Origin: Clostridia bacterium
GTDB taxonomy: Bacteria; Bacillota; Clostridia; Christensenellales; SZUA-584
Assembly (NCBI GenBank): GCA_003249555.1
Contig: QKIQ01000102.1
Location: forward strand, 1 to 58,698
Length of the DNA stretch: 58,698 nucleotides
Direction of reading: 5' to 3'
Position 1 is the stretch's first letter; every line of letters starts with the position of its first letter. Under the pieces are notes generated by a model, which was given only the letters and a program-made list of their open reading frames with translations, did not search any database and had not been told where the DNA came from. Shown here piece after piece: positions 55,614 through 58,698 of the stretch. The translations under genes and the position numbers were made by a program.

Positions 55614-57683
55614 TTGGAATTAAAGCAATTAATCATTGATGAACTTAGTACGGCCGGCAGAAAGATGGATTTTGATGATTTGGTCAAAAGCCTGTCAGCC
55701 GAACCTGCGGCGTGCCGGCAAGCTGTGGGTGAACTGGTATCCGAAGGCAGAGTTATTCGCTCGCCCAAGGGCAAGCTGTTTTTACCCGGACAGTTCGGCT
55801 TTTTTACAGGGCGTCTTGATGTTAAACGGTCCGGTTTTGGATTTTTGCTCAATGAGCAGGGAGATATATTTATTCCGGCGGATAAAAAAGGTGGTGCGAT
55901 AAACGGTGATCTTGTATTGGTGCGCTTGCTTTCCGCTGCCGAAACGGACAGAAACCGCGAGGGCGAGGTTAAGGAAATTATCGAAGAAAAGACGAAAATC
56001 GTCGTCGGAACACTGACGGGAAGGTATTTGGCTCCTGATGACGAACGCATCGACGAGGTGTTTTTATCGCGTAAGGATTTGGGCGGAGCCCTCAGCGGCC
56101 AGAAGGTGGTTGTAGAGATTTTGAAGCGGGGCAAGGAGGGCAAAAGCCCCGAAGGACGTGTGATAGAAGTGCTCGGAACGGCCGGCGTGGCGAGTGTGGA
56201 ATTAAAAAGCCTAATACGCCAGTATGATCTGCCCGAAGCGTTCCCGGCAGATGTGGAGGCAGAGGCGGTCAGGTCCGCCGGATATATCATTGATACGAAG
56301 GACCGAGAAGATCTGCGCGGGCTGAATGTATTTACCATAGATGGTGCGGATGCCAAAGACTTGGACGATGCCGTGTCGATAAAAAAGCTGGACGACGGTT
56401 ATGAGCTGGGTGTGCATATCGCTGATGTGGCACAGTACGTCAAAGAAGGTTCGAAGCTCGATAAGGAAGCGTTTAAGCGCGGCACAAGTGTGTATCTGGC
56501 AGACACCGTGATTCCAATGCTGCCCAAAGCGCTATCAAACGGTGCTTGCTCGCTGTCGGAAGGCACTGACAAGCTGACGCTTTCATGCTTCATGAAGATT
56601 GACTCAAACGGTAATATTCTTGAGGCGCGCGTCAAGCAGACGGTGATTCATTCCAAACACAGGTTGACGTATAGTGACGTGAACAAAATATTCCAAGGCG
56701 GGCATGACGAGTTGGAGTGCGAATACGCGGATATTCTTTCCGATTTGCTTGAAATGAAGGCACTGGCGGCACAGCTGCGAGCGAGGCGTGAAGAAAAGGG
56801 CAGCATAGACTTTGATCTTGATGAAACGGGATTTAAGTATGATGAAGAAGGTCGTGTCATCGGCGTGGGACCTCGCATACGCGGTGAGGCCGAAAGGCTC
56901 ATCGAAGAGTTCATGCTCGCGGCTAACAAATCGGTTGCTGAGATGTATTTTTGGCGTGAGATACCGTTCGTATACCGCGTCCACGAGCAGCCGGATGAAG
57001 AAAAAATGCACACGTTCGCGGCGTTTTATGAGAATTTCGGCAAGATAAGGGGTAAGGTTGAAAATATACGCCCCAAGACGCTGCAGGGTATACTCGAAGA
57101 CGTAAAAGGCAAGCCGCATGAGAACATCATCAACCAGATCATGCTGCGTTCGCTCAGAAAAGCAGAGTATTGTCCCGAATGCAAAGGTCATTTTGGCCTT
57201 AGCTTTCAGTACTACTGTCATTTCACGTCGCCGATACGGCGGTATCCCGACCTTGCGGTACACCGGATCATAAAGCGTGATTTGAACGGGCGTCTCACGG
57301 AAAAAGTCATGGACGCGCTTGCGGCTAAGGTGGAGGAAGTGTCAAGGCAATCCAGCATTCGTGAGCGTGCGGCAATGGAGGCGGAACGCGCGGTTGATGA
57401 TATGAAAAAGGCTGAGTTTATGTTCGGTAAAGAGGGACAGGAGTTCGATGGAATCATCAGCGGAGTGTCAAGAAATGTCATATTCGTGCAGCTTGACAAC
57501 ACAGTTGAGGGTGTGATACCATTATCATCCCTGCAAGATGATTACTATGTTTACAACGAAAAACTGTACTGTGTGATTGGTGAAAGAACGAGGCGGAAGC
57601 TGAGCATGGGCGACGAAATGCGTGTCCGCGTGGAGAGCGTAAGCGTGTATCCGCCGCGCATCGAGTTTACACCGGTGCCTTAG
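55614..57683 (+). CDS. rnr: Ribonuclease R
   Basis: 3'-5' exoribonuclease able to degrade structured RNA, and a partner of tmRNA-SmpB in removing stalled messages. The 689 residues hold an N-terminal winged helix (1-60), two cold-shock domains (60-190), the RNB domain with catalytic Asp residues 243, 249, 251 and 252 ([15 protein letters not shown]), and an S1 domain (about 605-685). The start is a TTG at 55614 with AAGGAG 6 bases before; an upstream TTG at 55587 would include that site in the gene. smpB follows 22 bases later. Confidence 0.96.
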   Translation: MELKQLIIDELSTAGRKMDFDDLVKSLSAEPAACRQAVGELVSEGRVIRSPKGKLFLPGQFGFFTGRLDVKRSGFGFLLNEQGDIFIPADKKGGAINGDLVLVRLLSAAETDRNREGEVKEIIEEKTKIVVGTLTGRYLAPDDERIDEVFLSRKDLGGALSGQKVVVEILKRGKEGKSPEGRVIEVLGTAGVASVELKSLIRQYDLPEAFPADVEAEAVRSAGYIIDTKDREDLRGLNVFTIDGADAKDLDDAVSIKKLDDGYELGVHIADVAQYVKEGSKLDKEAFKRGTSVYLADTVIPMLPKALSNGACSLSEGTDKLTLSCFMKIDSNGNILEARVKQTVIHSKHRLTYSDVNKIFQGGHDELECEYADILSDLLEMKALAAQLRARREEKGSIDFDLDETGFKYDEEGRVIGVGPRIRGEAERLIEEFMLAANKSVAEMYFWREIPFVYRVHEQPDEEKMHTFAAFYENFGKIRGKVENIRPKTLQGILEDVKGKPHENIINQIMLRSLRKAEYCPECKGHFGLSFQYYCHFTSPIRRYPDLAVHRIIKRDLNGRLTEKVMDALAAKVEEVSRQSSIRERAAMEAERAVDDMKKAEFMFGKEGQEFDGIISGVSRNVIFVQLDNTVEGVIPLSSLQDDYYVYNEKLYCVIGERTRRKLSMGDEMRVRVESVSVYPPRIEFTPVP

Positions 57684-57705
57684 AAGTTATTGGAGAGGTT
57701 GTTTT

Positions 57706-58164
57706 GTGAGCGACGGGGTCAAGATTCTGATAAAGAATAAAAAAGCTTATCATGAATATTTTATAGAAGAGACCTATGAAGCAGGGATTGCGTTGGTTGG
57801 CAGCGAAGTAAAATCTATTCGCGCCGGCAAGGCGAACATCAGAGAAGCGTTTGTAAGAATACAGGATGGGCAGGCTTTTATTCACGGTATGCACATCAGC
57901 CCTTATGAGAAGGGCAGCTTTTACAACGAAGATCCGATGCGCATTCGCAAGCTGTTGTTGCACAAGCGCGAGATTGTTAAGCTTTATAGCACTGTGACAC
58001 AAAAGGGGCTGACGCTTGTGCCGTTGGCTGTTTACTTAAAAAACGGCCTTGTGAAGTTGGAGATTGGCGTGGCGCGCGGCAAAAAGCTGTACGACAAACG
58101 CCAGAGCATCGCCGAGCGTGATGCTCAGAGGAAAAAGGAGATGGCCACGAAGCTGGCCAGATAA
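57706..58164 (+). CDS. smpB: SsrA-binding protein SmpB
   Basis: Binds tmRNA and delivers it to stalled ribosomes. The 152 residues contain [39 protein letters not shown] and [14 protein letters not shown], and a basic C-terminal tail [18 protein letters not shown]. The start is a GTG with GGAGAGG upstream. Its partner RNA ssrA begins 38 bases after the stop. Confidence 0.98.
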   Translation: MSDGVKILIKNKKAYHEYFIEETYEAGIALVGSEVKSIRAGKANIREAFVRIQDGQAFIHGMHISPYEKGSFYNEDPMRIRKLLLHKREIVKLYSTVTQKGLTLVPLAVYLKNGLVKLEIGVARGKKLYDKRQSIAERDAQRKKEMATKLAR

Positions 58165-58202
58165 CACATCGGCAACAAAGTCTCGTAATGGGACTTCACC
58201 GT

Positions 58203-58562
58203 GGGGGCGTATATGGCTTTCGACGGGGGTTTGTCGGAATTGGATAAGCGGGTCGCAGTTCCGGAGTGCTGCGTTAAAAAGCCGGACCTAAATTTTAGTT
58301 GCAGATAATACTGAACTAGCTTACGCTGCCTAAGGCAGTGTATGTCTTGCCGGTGATTCCCTAAGCATCGGGTCAAGGCACCATTAATTAGGGGAACCGC
58401 TCTTGCAAAGCTTTGAGCAAGAGAAGGGATCATGAAGCTACTGCACGCTTGCCCTGCACAGGGGGGCTTGCTCTGCGGGAAATCTTAAACCCTGAGCTGC
58501 ACCCGGAGAAAGTCTGATTTTGGAACTTTCGGACAGGGGTTCGACTCCCCTCGCCTCCACCA
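58203..58562 (+). ncRNA. ssrA: Transfer-messenger RNA
   Basis: A 360-base one-piece tmRNA. The tRNA-like ends pair: GGGGGCG (58203-58209) with CGCCTCC (58552-58558), followed by A and encoded CCA; the T arm GGTTCGACTCC is at 58537-58547. The tag frame starts at GCA 58301 and stops at TAA 58331-58333, coding ADNTELAYAA, which ends in the protease signal. An integrase-like frame pointing at its 3' end suggests use as an attachment site. Confidence 0.97.
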
Positions 58563-58590
58563 AAAAAGCCCTTATTTATGGGCTTTTTTC
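58563..58590 (+). terminator. Terminator after ssrA
   Basis: AAAAAAGCCC pairs with GGGCTTTTTT around an 8-base loop. Confidence 0.85.
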
Positions 58591-58596
58591 TATGTC

Positions 58597-58618
58597 GTGT
58601 GATATTACGTGTGATATT
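58597..58618. repeat. Two 10-bp direct repeats at the integrase end
   Basis: GTGTGATATT occurs at 58597-58606 and 58609-58618, a 12-base period. The last base of the second copy falls in the stop codon of the partial integrase frame. Same geometry as the repeats at 9844. Confidence 0.6.
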
Positions 58619-58698
58619 TATTTTTTTTGACCATCATTTTTTGTTGTTTTTACGATATTTTCAAAATACCCATCTATCTTTTTGTCAACCTCAATGCG
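58618..58698 (-). CDS. 3' end of a probable integrase, cut by the window edge
   Basis: An open frame enters from the right edge and ends at a TAA (58618-58620). The 26 residues include KKIDGYFENIVKT, which aligns with NRMERFIEGIAKL, the end of the integrase remnant at 9861 (conservative match at about 11 positions). It points at ssrA, a favourite integration site. The catalytic residues lie outside the window, so the identity is inferred. Confidence 0.55.
   Translation of the reverse strand, partial: RIEVDKKIDGYFENIVKTTKNDGQKK

Overview
The window reads as the chromosome of a Bacillota bacterium of class Clostridia. Evidence: the order rpmE, yqhQ-like DUF1385, prmC, prfA; the pro-sigma-K inhibitor bofA, which implies endospore formation; PurR and YerC of the Firmicute type; strong GGAGG ribosome binding sites with frequent TTG and GTG starts; and sigma-A promoters close to TTGACA-17-TATAAT. 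I cannot name the genus. GC content appears moderate.

Layout. Positions 1-9800 hold housekeeping genes: ribosome and translation termination (rpmE, prmC, prfA), a tandem pair of signal peptidases behind mscS and a DUF951 gene, ppk, a PrsA/SurA-like foldase lipoprotein, and a tRNA-Thr/tRNA-Pro pair. From 9800 to 25400 lies an accessory stretch. It starts with a decayed tyrosine recombinase next to tRNA-Pro. A diguanylate cyclase follows whose extracellular part contains a strict three-residue repeat with Asp at every third position. Then comes a sugar/polyol island: a SorC-type regulator and a LyxK-like kinase on the minus strand, divergent from a cupin, a split transketolase, a UroD/MtaA-like protein, an RbsABC-type transporter, a sorbitol/xylitol-type dehydrogenase and xylulokinase. 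A decayed hemerythrin-like fragment and a terminator close the island.

From 25400 to 58200 the content is again mostly core: NlpC/P60 wall hydrolase, a short-chain dehydrogenase, a PAS-GAF protein without an output domain, purR, murC, yerC-pcrA-ligA, an FAH hydrolase, OsmC, glmM-glmS with a possible amino-sugar operator, trxB, a carboxyl-terminal protease, an SH3/peptidoglycan-binding protein, mnmA-Nudix-iolE, fba, bofA, a CNNM/CBS protein, a PadR-methyltransferase pair with palindromic operators, secG, rnr and smpB. The window ends with ssrA (tmRNA) and the 3' end of what is probably a second integrase, so a mobile island probably begins just beyond the right edge.

How the genes work together: the island looks like uptake of a polyol or pentose by the ABC transporter, oxidation by the Zn dehydrogenase, phosphorylation by XylB, and entry to the pentose phosphate pathway through the two-subunit transketolase. 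Two island promoters carry the same 24-bp site at the transcription start, which suggests control by the SorC regulator. The UroD-like protein is the unexplained member. The best candidates for something undescribed are the Asp-triplet diguanylate cyclase, the UroD-containing polyol operon, and the paired arm-type repeats shared by the two integrase ends.
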